A DNA stretch of 64,000 bases from Doris montereyensis (taxonomy: Eukaryota > Mollusca > Gastropoda > Nudibranchia > Dorididae): assembly GCA_037039925.1 (NCBI GenBank), contig JAXRKP010000324.1, positions 182,501 to 246,500 on the forward strand, written 5' to 3'. Within the stretch, counting starts at the first letter, position 1; each line of letters begins with the position of its first letter. Shown piece by piece: positions 1 to 63,185 of the stretch. The position numbers were made by a program, and so were the translations under genes. The notes below the pieces were generated by a model. It worked only from the letters and a program-made list of their open reading frames with translations. It had not been told where the DNA came from and searched no databases.

Positions 1-147
1 TAAGGGGTTTCAGTAGTCCAACTGCCTGAAATCTGGATATGTAAATACAATCATTTCCTTACAACTGCTTGAAATCTGGATATGTAAATACAATAATTTC
101 CTTACAACTGCTTGATATATGATGACTTTCTTTGTATTCCAAATCAG
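1..147. repeat. Intron end with a ~45-bp direct repeat
   Basis: The stretch before the first exon holds two to three copies of a ~45-bp unit containing CTGAAATCTGGATATGTAAA and ending in CTTACAACTG. The exon 5' of it lies outside the window. Confidence 0.7.
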
Positions 148-52070
<51,923 letters not shown>

Positions 52071-52092
52071 TTGAACACCTTCCATGCCATCC

Positions 52093-52098
52093 AATAAA
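52093..52098 (+). promoter_or_regulatory. AATAAA, possible polyadenylation signal of ATP9B
   Basis: Consensus hexamer 23 bp after the stop codon. This is unusually close, so the transcript may use a later site (for example AATAATAAAA near 53464). Confidence 0.4.
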
Positions 52099-52122
52099 TA
52101 GAATGAAATTATGACCGTTTAA

Positions 52123-52269
52123 ATGGACAGGATGAAGAGCCGGCTGCTACCTGTGATGGGGCCACAGAAGCTGAGCAGTATTACTACTCTCCCGGGAAAC
52201 TCCATGTCAAACCTTTGCATGGCCATGATGCCCAATGTGCGGAAAATCCCTGGGCTCTTAAAGAAGTGA
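52123..52269 (+). other. 48-codon small ORF after the ATP9B stop
   Basis: ATG GAC AGG ATG AAG AGC opens a 48-residue frame (MDRMKSRLLPVMGPQKLSSI to IPGLLKK). The block 52120-52270 is GC-richer and less repetitive than its surroundings, and a second frame there is open as well (DEEPAATCDGATEAEQYYYS). It may be a conserved 3' UTR, the remains of an exon, or chance. Confidence 0.3.
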
Positions 52270-52509
52270 AATTAGACTGTCCTTGAAATCACATGAAAGT
52301 TTTATCTATGAGAAGAGAATCAACACTAATTGAATTGTTATTTTCAAGATTTAGTGAGAATTAATTTCATTAAAACAGTCAAGGAAGAAAATGTTATATT
52401 ATACAGCATTTGAGGGTGTGTATTGAAAGATATATTTTGGCCTACTGTAAGTTTAGATTATATCGCCATTCAAATAAGTTTTCTTAGTTCTACCTCTGGT
52501 ATTCTCTTT

Positions 52510-53045
52510 TCCTAGAAATGTGGTTATGTGAAGCAGTGAAGTATGCGCTATTTAAAAATGAAATGCAGTTATGTAAAGCAGAAAAGTATTACCTGTTTAC
52601 AAATGAAATGTGGTTATATAAAGCAGAGAAGTGTGGTTATATAAAACAGAAAACTTTTGGCTGTTTAGAAATGAAATGTGCTTATGTAAAGCAGAGAAAT
52701 GTGGTGATGTAAAGCAGGAAAGTGTGAGCTGTTTAGAAATGAAATTTAGTTATGTGAAGCAGGAAAGATTGGGCTGCTTATAAATGAAATTTAGTTATGT
52801 GCTTATAAATGAAATTTAGTTATGTGAAGCAGGAAAGTGTGAGCTGTTTATAAATGAAATTTAGTTATGTGAAGCAGGAAAGTGTGGGCTTATTTATAAG
52901 GGGAATGCACTTATGTAAAGCAGAGGAATGTGGTCTTATTTAAAAATGGAATGTGATCATGTAAAGCAGAGAATGTGGTCTTATTTAAAATGGAATGGTC
53001 TTATTTAAAAATGGAATGTGATCATGTAAAGCAGAAAATCTATAT
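52510..53045. repeat. ~30-60-bp degenerate minisatellite (GAAATTTAGTTATGTGAAGC)
   Basis: About 12 diverged units around TTATGTAAAGCAGAGAAATG and AGTGTGAGCTGTTTATAAAT. Confidence 0.85.
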
Positions 53046-53099
53046 AAAGAAAGATAAAACCCTGCTTTGAAATGCTTGCCATGTCAGCTGCTGGCTCTT

Positions 53100-53395
53100 C
53101 AGTTTCTGGCTTTGTGTGTGAAAGGAAGGTTGCCAGACATGTGTGAAAGGAAGGTTGCCAGATATTATATGTGAAAGGAAGGTTGCTAGATATTGTGTGT
53201 CAAATAAGGTTGCCAGATATTGTGTGAAAGAAAGGTTGCTAGATATTGTTTGTGAAATAAGGTTGCCAGATAGTATGTGTGAAATAAACGTTGCCAGATA
53301 TGTGTGAAATGGAAGTTGCCAGATATGTGTGAAATGAAGTTTGCCAGATATGTGTGAAATGGAGGTTGCCAGTGTGCGAAATGAAGGTTGCTATA
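53100..53395. repeat. ~28-bp degenerate minisatellite (GAAAGGAAGGTTGCCAGATA)
   Basis: Ten or so units GTGTGAAA(G/T)..AGGTTGCCAGATAT with deletions. Confidence 0.9.
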
Positions 53396-56020
53396 TCATA
53401 CGGAGATTTCTGTTACCAGACTGTAAAGAGATTTCTATTTTCATCCTATCCATGCTTTCAGTGAAATAATAAAAAAAAAGGAAAACCAAAGGAGGACAAG
53501 ACCAAACCAAAACTAAAACCCTCTGATTCTTAGTTACGTTTTGGTTTGTAGGAAAAAAATGCCCCACAGAATTACTTCTTTGATAGTTTAAAGCCAAAGT
53601 CATAAAAACAGTGATTTTAACTTTTGGTTTGTGGAAAAACAACAGGACACTGTTTCTTTGATAGTTAAAAGTTAAAGTAATAAGAACAGTGATTTTAACT
53701 TTGGGTTTGTGAAATAACAACACAAAATTGCTTGTTTGAGAGTTTAAAGTGATAAGAACAGTAATTTTCTTGTACTGGTGTATTTATAAGTATATATCTT
53801 CATCATTTTGCTACCAGTTTTTACAGCCCTTCACCATTTATTAACCATTCAATAGTTACTATTTTCAAACTTTTTTCTTCTTTTTTTTTCCTTAATATAA
53901 GTGGCAACTTTTTTCATTTTATATTACATTTGGCTCAGTGATAAAATTCTTTTTTATCATCGTTTATTGAGGTGGCATGTTTTCATAGATATTTCCTATG
54001 TTAACTTATGTGTTTGTTTAAGTGTCATGGGTTGTGTTTTCATCATTTTGTTGTATAGAACAGTCCTATGTTTATGCAAGTTTGTTGTATAGAACAGTCC
54101 TATGTTTATGCAAGTTTTGTTTAATTTTTGTGTTGTTGGTTTTTCCTATATTGTCCTGAGATCAAATCCAGCGATTTCTTTGACTTGATTGTACGTTTCT
54201 TGCTTATCAGATTTTATTTATTTGCTGGCTTAGCTTTATTGTTATTTCTTCCATTAACAATGTCAAGGAGACTGATGGGATCTCCTTTATTCATCTCAAA
54301 TTTCAATCGTCTATTTATGACACACATACAAAAGATATAAAGATGCCATCTCTTAAATGGCAGATAATACAACGCTGAAATTTTTCGTCTTTTTATTTCA
54401 TTGCATGTTTTACATTTGTTTTTGTCTCCAGTTGATTTGCATACGTACATATGTCATATTGTTTCACTTACGTTCCAACCACACTTGTACAAGTATACAT
54501 CGACAGTGAGGAAAGCAGATGATTTTGTTGTAATGTTTGAGTGTCAACAATGATTTTATTAAAAATAAAGATTTCATGGTCTCAGTAGTCTCACTGTCTC
54601 CTGTAACAATGAAAGAAGATAACAGAAACAAAAGCATGTGGAAAAGGATTACAGCATGAAAACAAAGCATTGAATGAAAACAAAGCATTGAGTCAAATCG
54701 GCAAAGACCTAACACTAGGAACAATAAAGGAATAAACAACTATTTCCATAACAAAGCAATTAAGGTCTAGCATAGTTGTATATTGTAAAGACTTTTTTGT
54801 TTTGTATTCAGCAATGCGATAAAAGGACTTCTCTCGACTTCTCCCATGGAAAAAAGCCAATAAAAACCAAAGGCAAAGGCATATGGCGAAGAAGGTAATA
54901 ACAAATAAATAAAACAAATATAGTCAGGGATCAGACTACTTTCGTTCTCTGAACAGGTCAAAATAACTTCGACTATATCAAGGTCTCGTCGACTTATCCA
55001 TTTAAATTACAGGCTTTTAAGAATACATGTAAATCTAAAGGGACCAATAACATTATATTTTAAAAACAGGCCTACGGCAATAAAACACTTGAAAACCTGA
55101 AAACAGTTCACGTACACTAACATGTTCATTAAAGTACCTAAAATAAGTTCAATGAATCTATGTTAGGTCTTATTGCTAAATAATAATTCTTTTGAAAGCA
55201 AGAAAACAATGGTAGAATTGATTCATTTAGAGGCTGAATGGTCAAGTGGCTAATATTAATGAGAGAGGGGGAGTATCGGTTAAGATACATTCAAAAGTAG
55301 AATATAAGGAATATTGAGAGACTTTTCATGAAGGGAAAATATGTAGGGAAAATGAAATATGTTTTATTTTCTATACTGATATGACGAAAGAAAACAAGAG
55401 TTTGCCTCCGTTGAACAGTCCACTGAGCGCTTCTTGTTTTGTTTCAGCAACATCCTTTCAAGCTAAGAGAATTATACCAAAAAAAATACAATCTTTGTGT
55501 ATCGCGTGGATTTTAAAAAATAAGATTATTTTAATTCACACAGAGAGTCAGAGAGTATTTTTTTTATTATTAGTTTTAGCCTACAAAGATGTAGTTTCTA
55601 GATCTATATTCTGGATTTAGCCATGGAATGGTCAGATGATGATGGGACACACAAGCCAAGTAGATCTAGATGTTTATTAAATTAAAGACCTTCTTTAGAT
55701 TGTCGGGAGAGGGCCAGTTTGCTCATCATCACTCCCGTTCCCCCTCTCCAGAATCAAGAAAAAAGAATTCATCGTTGTAACATTGTTACTTGTAGTTTGG
55801 GAGGGATTCACCCCCGTAAAAGAAAACCTGTGATGTATGATGTAATCAATTTTAGTGTATGTAAAACCCCTATGTGAGTTTGTGACGTAATCATTTTGGT
55901 ATGCCCTCGTATCGATTCGTCCTATCTGGAAGGGGAGAGAATTGTATAGAATTTTGTCGAAAGGTTTGGAATGATATAGAAATGTCCAATTCTAGAAATG
56001 TGTTAGTTCCTCAGCAGAAA
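53396..56020. other. Intergenic, mostly plain AT-rich DNA
   Basis: No gene recognised. Three copies of a ~60-bp unit around GTGATTTTAACTTTTGGTTT occur at 53540-53770, and a 34-bp direct repeat (GTATAGAACAGTCCTATGTT) at 54052-54119. Short open frames here match nothing I know. Confidence 0.55.
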
Positions 56021-56027
56021 TAGCACG

Positions 56028-56232
56028 AGGTTGCTTATGATAGAGCATAAAAACAGGAGGTTGCCCATGATAGAGCATAAAAACAGGAGGTTGCCCATGA
56101 TAGAGCATAAAAAGCAGGAGGTTGCCCATGATACAGCATAAATAGCAGGAGGTTGCCCACGATAGAGCATAAATAGCAGGAGGTTGCCCACGATAGAGCA
56201 TAAATAGCAGGAGGTTGCCCATGATAGAGAGA
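56028..56232. repeat. 31-bp minisatellite, ~6.5 copies (GGAGGTTGCCCATGATAGAG)
   Basis: Near-identical units ending CATAAAAACA or CATAAATAGCA. Confidence 0.96.
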
Positions 56233-56469
56233 GATCAACAAGTAATGTAGAGTGGATTTCACCATTGTGTTATGCCAGCCAACATTGGATATGCTTGTGC
56301 TTGCCCTTCACCCATTCATTGATTGTCGACTGAGCCTTGTTATAATTATTAATCGAGCCTTGGAGTTACTAGATTATCTACGTCAACATCTAGATCTAGA
56401 GTGCACTGCCTTGAGCTCCATTCATCCCTTTGTAAGAAACAGGAGGAATATGTGGAAATCCTGTTAAGG

Positions 56470-57105
56470 AAAAGTTTGCACTAGAATTTGGGTCATCCAG
56501 TGGATGAGTTACAAATCAGGCAGTCATGTAAACCATATGAGGGACCACAAAATGACCCTTATCTTATGGTTCCAAAGAAACGAACTTGTAAAATTTGGAA
56601 GGAAGTGTCTACTAGCCTAAGAACAAGGGACATAAATTACAAGGCAGTCAAAATCTGCTGGTAAAAATCTTCACTGCCTCAGTAAATAAAATTGATGGAC
56701 ATGTTAAACTCCATAAGGGATGAAGAAAGTGTGCCAATGTTTTTAAACCTGAGGAAAGAGTGTCAAATATAATTCAACTGAATGCACCATGCTATGACCA
56801 TGATGAAAAGTCCATGGAAAAGGGGCCATTCAAGTTCGTCTTGCTGAACAGTTTAAACCGTTGTGTTGCATTTCAAATATAAATGGTCAGACAATGTACC
56901 TCAACAGAATGTCTTTTTTGTAGCAAAAAACATTACCACAAAGAAACAGAAGAACTGGGTGAATTTCTCAGCTCCCTGAAGAGGTTTAAACCAGTTTTCA
57001 ACAAATGGATAAATAAATGGAGCTACTCAAAAAGGACTAATTATTTTTTGAAAAATTTCAATTTAGGATGGATTTTCCAACAACAGTGCTCAACCTCCTA
57101 AAGGA
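56470..57105 (+). pseudogene. Possible degraded coding sequence, family unknown
   Basis: Low-repeat DNA with several short in-frame stretches. The best is 56883-57101 (TECLFCSKKHYHKETEELGE, FLSSLKRFKPVFNKWI), with a CxxC pair. Stops and frame changes interrupt it. No family recognised. It may be an old transposable element or an unrelated gene relic. Confidence 0.25.
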
Positions 57106-57120
57106 TAGCGGGCGGTTGGC

Positions 57121-57250
57121 GGGGTGTGCTGGTAGGTCCTACTTATTTCCTTTTACTCTTTCACTTCTCTTTTATCTTACTTTTCTTCTTAATTCACCCT
57201 GAGATCACCATAATGGTGGACAAGGTAAATTTTAATTAAACAAACAAACC
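57121..57250 (+). repeat. Short interspersed repeat, copy with unexpanded core
   Basis: Head GTGCTGGTAGGTCCTACTTA, a single pyrimidine-rich core (CTTTCACTTCTCTTTTATCT), then tail AATTCACCCTGAGATCACCA, TAATGGTGGACAAGGTAAAT and ACAAACAAACC. It appears to be the ancestral form of the copies at 28464-29235 and 37926-38545. Confidence 0.7.
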
Positions 57251-57726
57251 TAAAGGAGAGCGGTTTGTGTGCCAAATTGATTTGAAATATGTCTATTACT
57301 CCGTGGCAATTCGGCCAAAATCTAAACTTTTTTCAGATTTTTGTTTAAGAACATGAATGCATTGCTTTTTTTCCATTTTATTCATTCAAACCAGAGAGAA
57401 GTATGTTATTGTTTATTATGGGTTTCTACAAATTAATTCTTTAAAGTATAAATTAAGAGTTTAATTCAACTATCATTGATCGAAATCGAAAACTAAATGG
57501 TTTCCATTTGATTATAAATGTCTCCGGCTTGTTTTGCTTCCAATTAATAGTATCATCATCCTCATTGCGTTTTCACCCTATACCAGGGTATAGGCCATGA
57601 ACACATTCCCACTTGTTCCTATCTTGGGCATTTCTTGTTAAGTCCTTCCACAAAAGACCTCATATCTTCAAATCATCCATCGTAAGCCTTCTCAAGGTTA
57701 TTCGTGGCCTTCCCTAATCCTCTGCC

Positions 57727-58090
57727 CATATGGGTTCCACTGAGCCGTTTGGCGTGCGCCGCCTCATACCTTCGTCGCGAAGGCCCTGGCGCCCAAAATC
57801 CACAGCCAAAACTGACGCTGCCATGCGCGCCGCACGAGCCAGGCCTTGGCGCGAAGAAACCCAGTCGCGCTCGAGAAAACAATTATTCTCCGATTCGCAC
57901 GCGACGCCAGGTCGGACGCGATTTTCCCTGTCGCCCGAAAAACCGGCGAGCGGTCGCGGCGCGCGTCTGACCGCCAGCTAGGAAATGGTTTTTAACTGTC
58001 GCGATCGACGAACCAGAGCGCGGTCAGGCGCGTGACCGCCAGGTCGGACCCGCTTTTCCCTGTCATTCAGCTGGGGCCCGACAAGCGTTC
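57727..58090. other. GC-rich block unlike the rest of the window
   Basis: CpG-rich DNA (for example GCGCGCCGCACGAGCC, GGTCGCGGCGCGCGTC) with an internal direct repeat (GACCGCCAGGTCGGAC, 57900-57990 and 58025-58065). Two overlapping frames without stops are expected from its composition. No protein recognised. It abuts the C-rich tandem and the telomere-like tract. Confidence 0.6.
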
Positions 58091-58430
58091 GCCCATATAG
58101 TATGTCCCCCCCGGTCCGGGTCGGTCACACTGCGGGTGAAAAAATTTTTTTTTTTCTTTCTTTCTTTTTCTTTGCGAAGAGTGCCTGACCAGTGTACACT
58201 TATATAGTATGCCCCCCCTCCCCCCGGGTCACACTTGCGGGTAGCCTCCCTGCGGAAAAAGAAATCTTTTTCTTTTTCTTTGATTCATGTGCCAGACCAG
58301 AGTACGTCTATATATTATGTTCCCTCCCCCCCCCCCCCCGAGTCACACTCCATGGGTAGACTCCCTACGGATTTTTTTCTTTCTTTTTCTTTGCTTTGTG
58401 TGCCAGACCAGCGTCTGTCTATATAGTACG
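58085..58430. repeat. ~110-bp C-rich tandem repeat, 3 copies
   Basis: Units share TATATAGTATG, a C run, GGGTCACACT, GGGTAG.CTCCCT, a TTTCTTTTTCTTTG stretch and GTGCCAGACCAG. The last TATATAGTACG leads straight into the CCCTAA tract. Confidence 0.85.
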
Positions 58431-58493
58431 ACCCTAACTCTAAACCCTAACCCCTAACCCTAACCTAACTCCCTAAACCCTAACCCTAACCCT
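58431..58493. repeat. Interstitial telomere-like tract (CCCTAA)n, degenerate
   Basis: About ten units of CCCTAA with variants (CTCTAAA, CCCCTAA, CCTAA, CTCCCTAAA). The orientation is that of a left chromosome end on the + strand (C-rich strand 5' to 3'). Confidence 0.85.
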
Positions 58494-61400
58494 TCATGTT
58501 TTGTATTCCAACCTCCTCCCCCCCCCCATTCATGTTTGCATTCCAACCTCCTCTCCCCATTCATGTTTTGTATTCCAACCTCTTCTCTCCCCCTCCCCCA
58601 TTCATGTTTTGTATTCCAACCTCTTCCTCTCCACCCTCTCCCCATTCATGTTTTGCATTCCAACCTCCTCCTCTCCCCCCCCCCATTCATATGCATTTCA
58701 ACCTCTCTCTCTCCCCCCATTCATATGCATTTCAACCTCCTCCCTCCCCCCCCCCATTCATATGCATTTCAACCAACCTCTCTCTCCCCCCCCCATTCAT
58801 ATGCATTCCAACCTCCTCCTCTCCCCCCCCATTCAGGTTATGCATTCCAACCTCCTCCCCCCCCCCATTCATATGCATTCAACCTCCTCCCCCACCTCCT
58901 CCTCCCCATTCATATGCATTTCCAACCTCCCCCCCCATTCATATGCATTCCAACCTCCTCTCTCCCCCCCCATTCATTTGCATTCCAACCACTCCTCCTC
59001 CCCCCCCCCATTCATATGCATTCCAACCTCCTCCCCCCCCATTCATTGCATGTATTCCAACCTCTCTCTCCCCCCATTCATATGCATTCCAACCTCCTCC
59101 CCCCCCATTCATATGCATTCCAACCTCCCTCTCCCCCCATTCATATGCATTCCAACCTCCTCCCCCCCCCATTCATATATTCCAATTCCCCCCATTCATA
59201 TGCATTCCAACCTCCTCTCTCCCCCATTCATATGCATTCCAACCTCCTCCTCTCTCCCCCCATTCATATGCATTCCAACCTCCTCCCCCCCCATTCATAT
59301 GCATTCCAACCTCCTCTCTCCCCCATTCATATGCATTCCAACCTCCTCCTCTCCCCCATTCATATGCATTCCAACCTCTCCTCCCCCCCCCCATTCATAT
59401 GCATTCCAACCTCCCTCCCCCCCCCCCATTCATATGCATTCCTCCCCCAACCTCCTCTCCTCCCCCCATTCATATGCATTCCAACCTCCTCCTCTCCCCC
59501 CATTCATATGCATTCCAACTCCTCTCTCTCCCCCCATTCATATGCATTCCAACCTCCTCCTCCAACCTCCTCCCCCCCCCCATTCATATGCATTCCCCCC
59601 TCCCCTCTCCCCCCCCATTCATATGCATTCCAACCTCCTCCTCTCCCCCCCCATTCATATGCATTCCAACCTCCTCCTCTCCCCCATTCATATGCATTCC
59701 AACCTCCTCCTCTCCCCCCCCCAACCATATGCATTCCAACCTCCTCTCCCCCCATTCATATGCATTGCAACCTCCTCTCCCCCCATTCATATGCTCCTCC
59801 TCCCCCCCCCATTCATATGCATTCCAACTCTCCCCCATTCATATGCATTCCAACCTCCCCCCCCATTCATATGCATTCCAACCTCCTCTCTCCCCCCATT
59901 CATATGCATTCCAACCTCCTCCTCTCCCCCCATTCATATGCATTCCAACCTCCTCCTCCCCCCCCATTCATATGCATTCCAACCTCCTCCTCTCCCCCCC
60001 CATTCATATGCATTCCAACCTCCTCCTCCCCCCCCCATTCATATGCATTCCAACCTCCTCCTCCCCCCCATTCATATGCATTCCAACCTCCTCCTCTCCC
60101 CCCCCATTCATATGCATTCCAACCTCCTCCTCCCCCCCATTCATATGCATTCCAACCTCCTCCTCTCCAACCTCCTCCCCCCATTCATATGCATTCCAAC
60201 CTCCTCCTCTCCCCCCCATTCATATGCATTCCAACCTCCTCCTCTGCATTCCAACCTCCCCCCCCATTCATATGCATTCCAACCTCCTCTCTCCCCCCCC
60301 CATTCATATGCATTCCAACCTCCTCCCCCATTCATATCTCCAACCTCCCTCCCCCCATTCATATGCATTCCAACCTCCTCTCCCCCATTCATATGCTCCA
60401 ACCCCCCCCCCCCATTCATATGCATTCCAACCTCCTCCTCTCCCCCCATTCATATGCATTCCAACCTCCTCCTCTCCCCCCCCCATTCATATGCATTCCA
60501 ACCTCCTCCTCTCCCCCCATTCATATGCATTCCAACCTCCTCCTCTCCCCCCATTCATATGCATTTCAACCCTCCCTCCCCCCCCATTCATATGCATTCC
60601 AACCTCCTCTCTCTCCCCCCCCCATTCATATGCATTCCAACCTCCCCTCCTCCCCCCCATTCATATGCATTCCAACCTCCTCTCTCCCCCCCCCCCATTC
60701 ATATGCATTCCAACCTCCTCCTCTCCCCCCCATTCATATGCATTCCAACCTCCCCTCCTCTCCCCCCATTCATATGCATTCCAACCTCCTCCCTCCCCCC
60801 CCATTCATATGCATTCCAACCTCCTCCTCCCCCCCATTCATATGCATTTCAACCTCCTCTCTCCAACCTCCTCCTCCCCCCCCATTCATATGCATTCCAA
60901 CCTCCTCCTCTCCCCCCCATTCATATGCATTCCAACCTCCTCCCTCCCCCCCCATTCATATGCATTCCAACCTCCTCCTCCCCCCCCATTCATATGCATT
61001 CCAACCTCCTCCTCTCCCCCCATTCATATGCATTCCAACCTCCTCCTCCCCCCCCATTCATATGCATTCCAACCTCCTCCTCTCCCCCCATTCATATGCA
61101 TTCCAACCTCCTCCTCCCCCCATTCATATGCATTCCAACCTCCTCCTCCCCCCATTCATATGCATTCCAACCTCCTCCCCCCCCCATTCATATGCATTCC
61201 AACCTCCTCTCTCCCCCCATTCATATGCATTCCAACCTCCTCTCTCCCCCCATTCATATGCATTCCAACCTCCTCTCTCCCCCCATTCATATGCATTCCA
61301 ACCTCCTCCCCCATTCATATGCATTCCAACCTCCTCCTCCCCCCATTCATATGCATTCCAACCTCCTCTCCCCCCATTCATATGCATTCCAACCTCCTCC

Positions 61401-63072
61401 TCTCCCCCCATTCATATGCATTTCAACCTCCTCCTCAACCTCCTCCCCCCCCCATTCATATGCATTTCAACCTCCTCCTCTCCCCCCATTCATATGCATT
61501 TCAACCTCCTCCTCTCCCCCCCATTCATATGCATTTCAACCTCCTCCTCTCCCCCCATTCATATGCATTTCAACCTCCTCCCTCTCCCCCCCCCCCCATT
61601 CATATGCATTTCAACCTCCTCCTCTCCCCCCATTCATATGCATTTCAACCTCCTCCCCCCCCCATTCATATGCATTCCAACCTCCTCCTCTCCCCCATTC
61701 ATATGCATTCCAACCTCCTCCCTCCCCCCATTCATATGCATTTCAACCTCCTCCTCCCCCCCCCCATTCATATGCATTCCAACCTCCTCCCTCTCCCCCC
61801 ATTCATATGCATTCCAACCTCCCCCCATTCATATGCATTCCAACCTCCTCCTCCCCCCCCCCATTCATATGCATTTCAACCTCCCTCTCTCTCCCCCCCA
61901 TTCATATGCATTCCAACCTCCCTCCCCCCCCCCATTCATATGCATTCCAACCTCCTCTCTCCCCCCCCCCATTCATATGCATTCCAACCTCCTCTCTCCC
62001 CCATTCATATGCATTCCAACCTCCTCTCCCCCCATTCATTCTCCTCCCCCCCATTCATATGCATTCCAACCTCCTCCTCTCCCCCCCCATTCATATGCAT
62101 TCCAACCTCCTCTCTCCCCCCATTCATATGCATTCCAACCTCCTCCCCCCATTCATATGCATTCCAACCTCCTCTCATTCCAACCTCCCCCCCCCCATTC
62201 ATATGCATTCCAACCTCCTCCCTCCCCCCATTCATATGCATTTCAACCTCCTCTCTCCCCCCCCATTCATATGCATTCCAACCTCCTCTCTCCCCCCCAT
62301 TCATATGCATTTCCAACCTCCTCCTCTCCCCCCATTCATATGCATTTCAACCTCCTCCTCCCCTCCTCCAACCTCCCCCCATTCATATGCATTCCAACCT
62401 CCCCCCTCCTCTCCCCCCCATTCATATGCATTCCAACCTCCTCCTCTGCATTCAACCCCCCCCCCCCATTCATATGCATTCCAACCTCCTCCCTCTCCCC
62501 CCCCCATTCATATGCATTCCAACCTCCTCCTCTCCAACCTCCTCCCTCCCCCATTCATATGCATTCCAACCTCCTCCTCTCCCCCCCCTCATTCATATGC
62601 ATTCCAACCTCCTCCCCCCCATTCTCCCCCCCCCCCATTCATATGCATTCCAACCTCCTCCTCTCCCCCCATTCATATGCATTCCAACCTCCTCCTCCCC
62701 CCCATTCATATGCATTTCAACCTCCCCTCCTCTCCAACCCCCCCCCCATTCATATGCATTCCAACCTCCTCCCCCCTCTCTCCCCCCATTCATATGCATT
62801 CCAACCTCCTCCCCCCTCTCCCCCCATTCATATGCATTTCAACCTCCCTCCCTCCTCTCCTCCCCCCATTCATATGCATTCCAACCTCCTCTCTCCCCCC
62901 CATTCCATTCCAACCTCCCCCCCCATTCATATGCATTCCAACCTCCTCCTCTCCCCATTCATATGCATTCCAACATTTCAACCTCCTCCCCCCCCCCCCA
63001 TTCATATGCATTCCAACCTCCTCCCCCCCCCATTCATATGCATTTCAACCTCCTCCTCTCTCCCCCCCCAAT
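58494..63072. repeat. ~35-bp C-rich minisatellite, 4.6 kb (CATTCATATGCATTCCAACC)
   Basis: About 130 units of CATTCATATGCATTCCAACC followed by TCCTCCTCTCCCCCC with a C run of 4-13. The first five units read CATTCATGTTTTGTATTCCA and grade into the main form. ATATGCAT and ATGCAT are palindromic centres. The unit has no stop codon in any + frame, so all three frames stay open for over 4.5 kb. Confidence 0.97.
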
Positions 63073-63185
63073 CCCCCATAACACAATTTACAACACAAAA
63101 CAGCCTTATATTAAAAAGTTGCACTAGAAAACTACTGGAAATTAATAAAAAGCTGTGACAGTTGAAAAGCACATGCTCATTATTA

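Noticed and set aside
57704..57981. Two overlapping frames in the GC-rich block
   Set aside because: Few stops are expected at this GC content, and neither has recognisable motifs.
58496..63158. Three overlapping open frames of over 1500 residues
   Set aside because: They are Pro/Ser/His repeats from a satellite unit without stop codons in any + frame. All three frames are open at once and there is no start context or homology.
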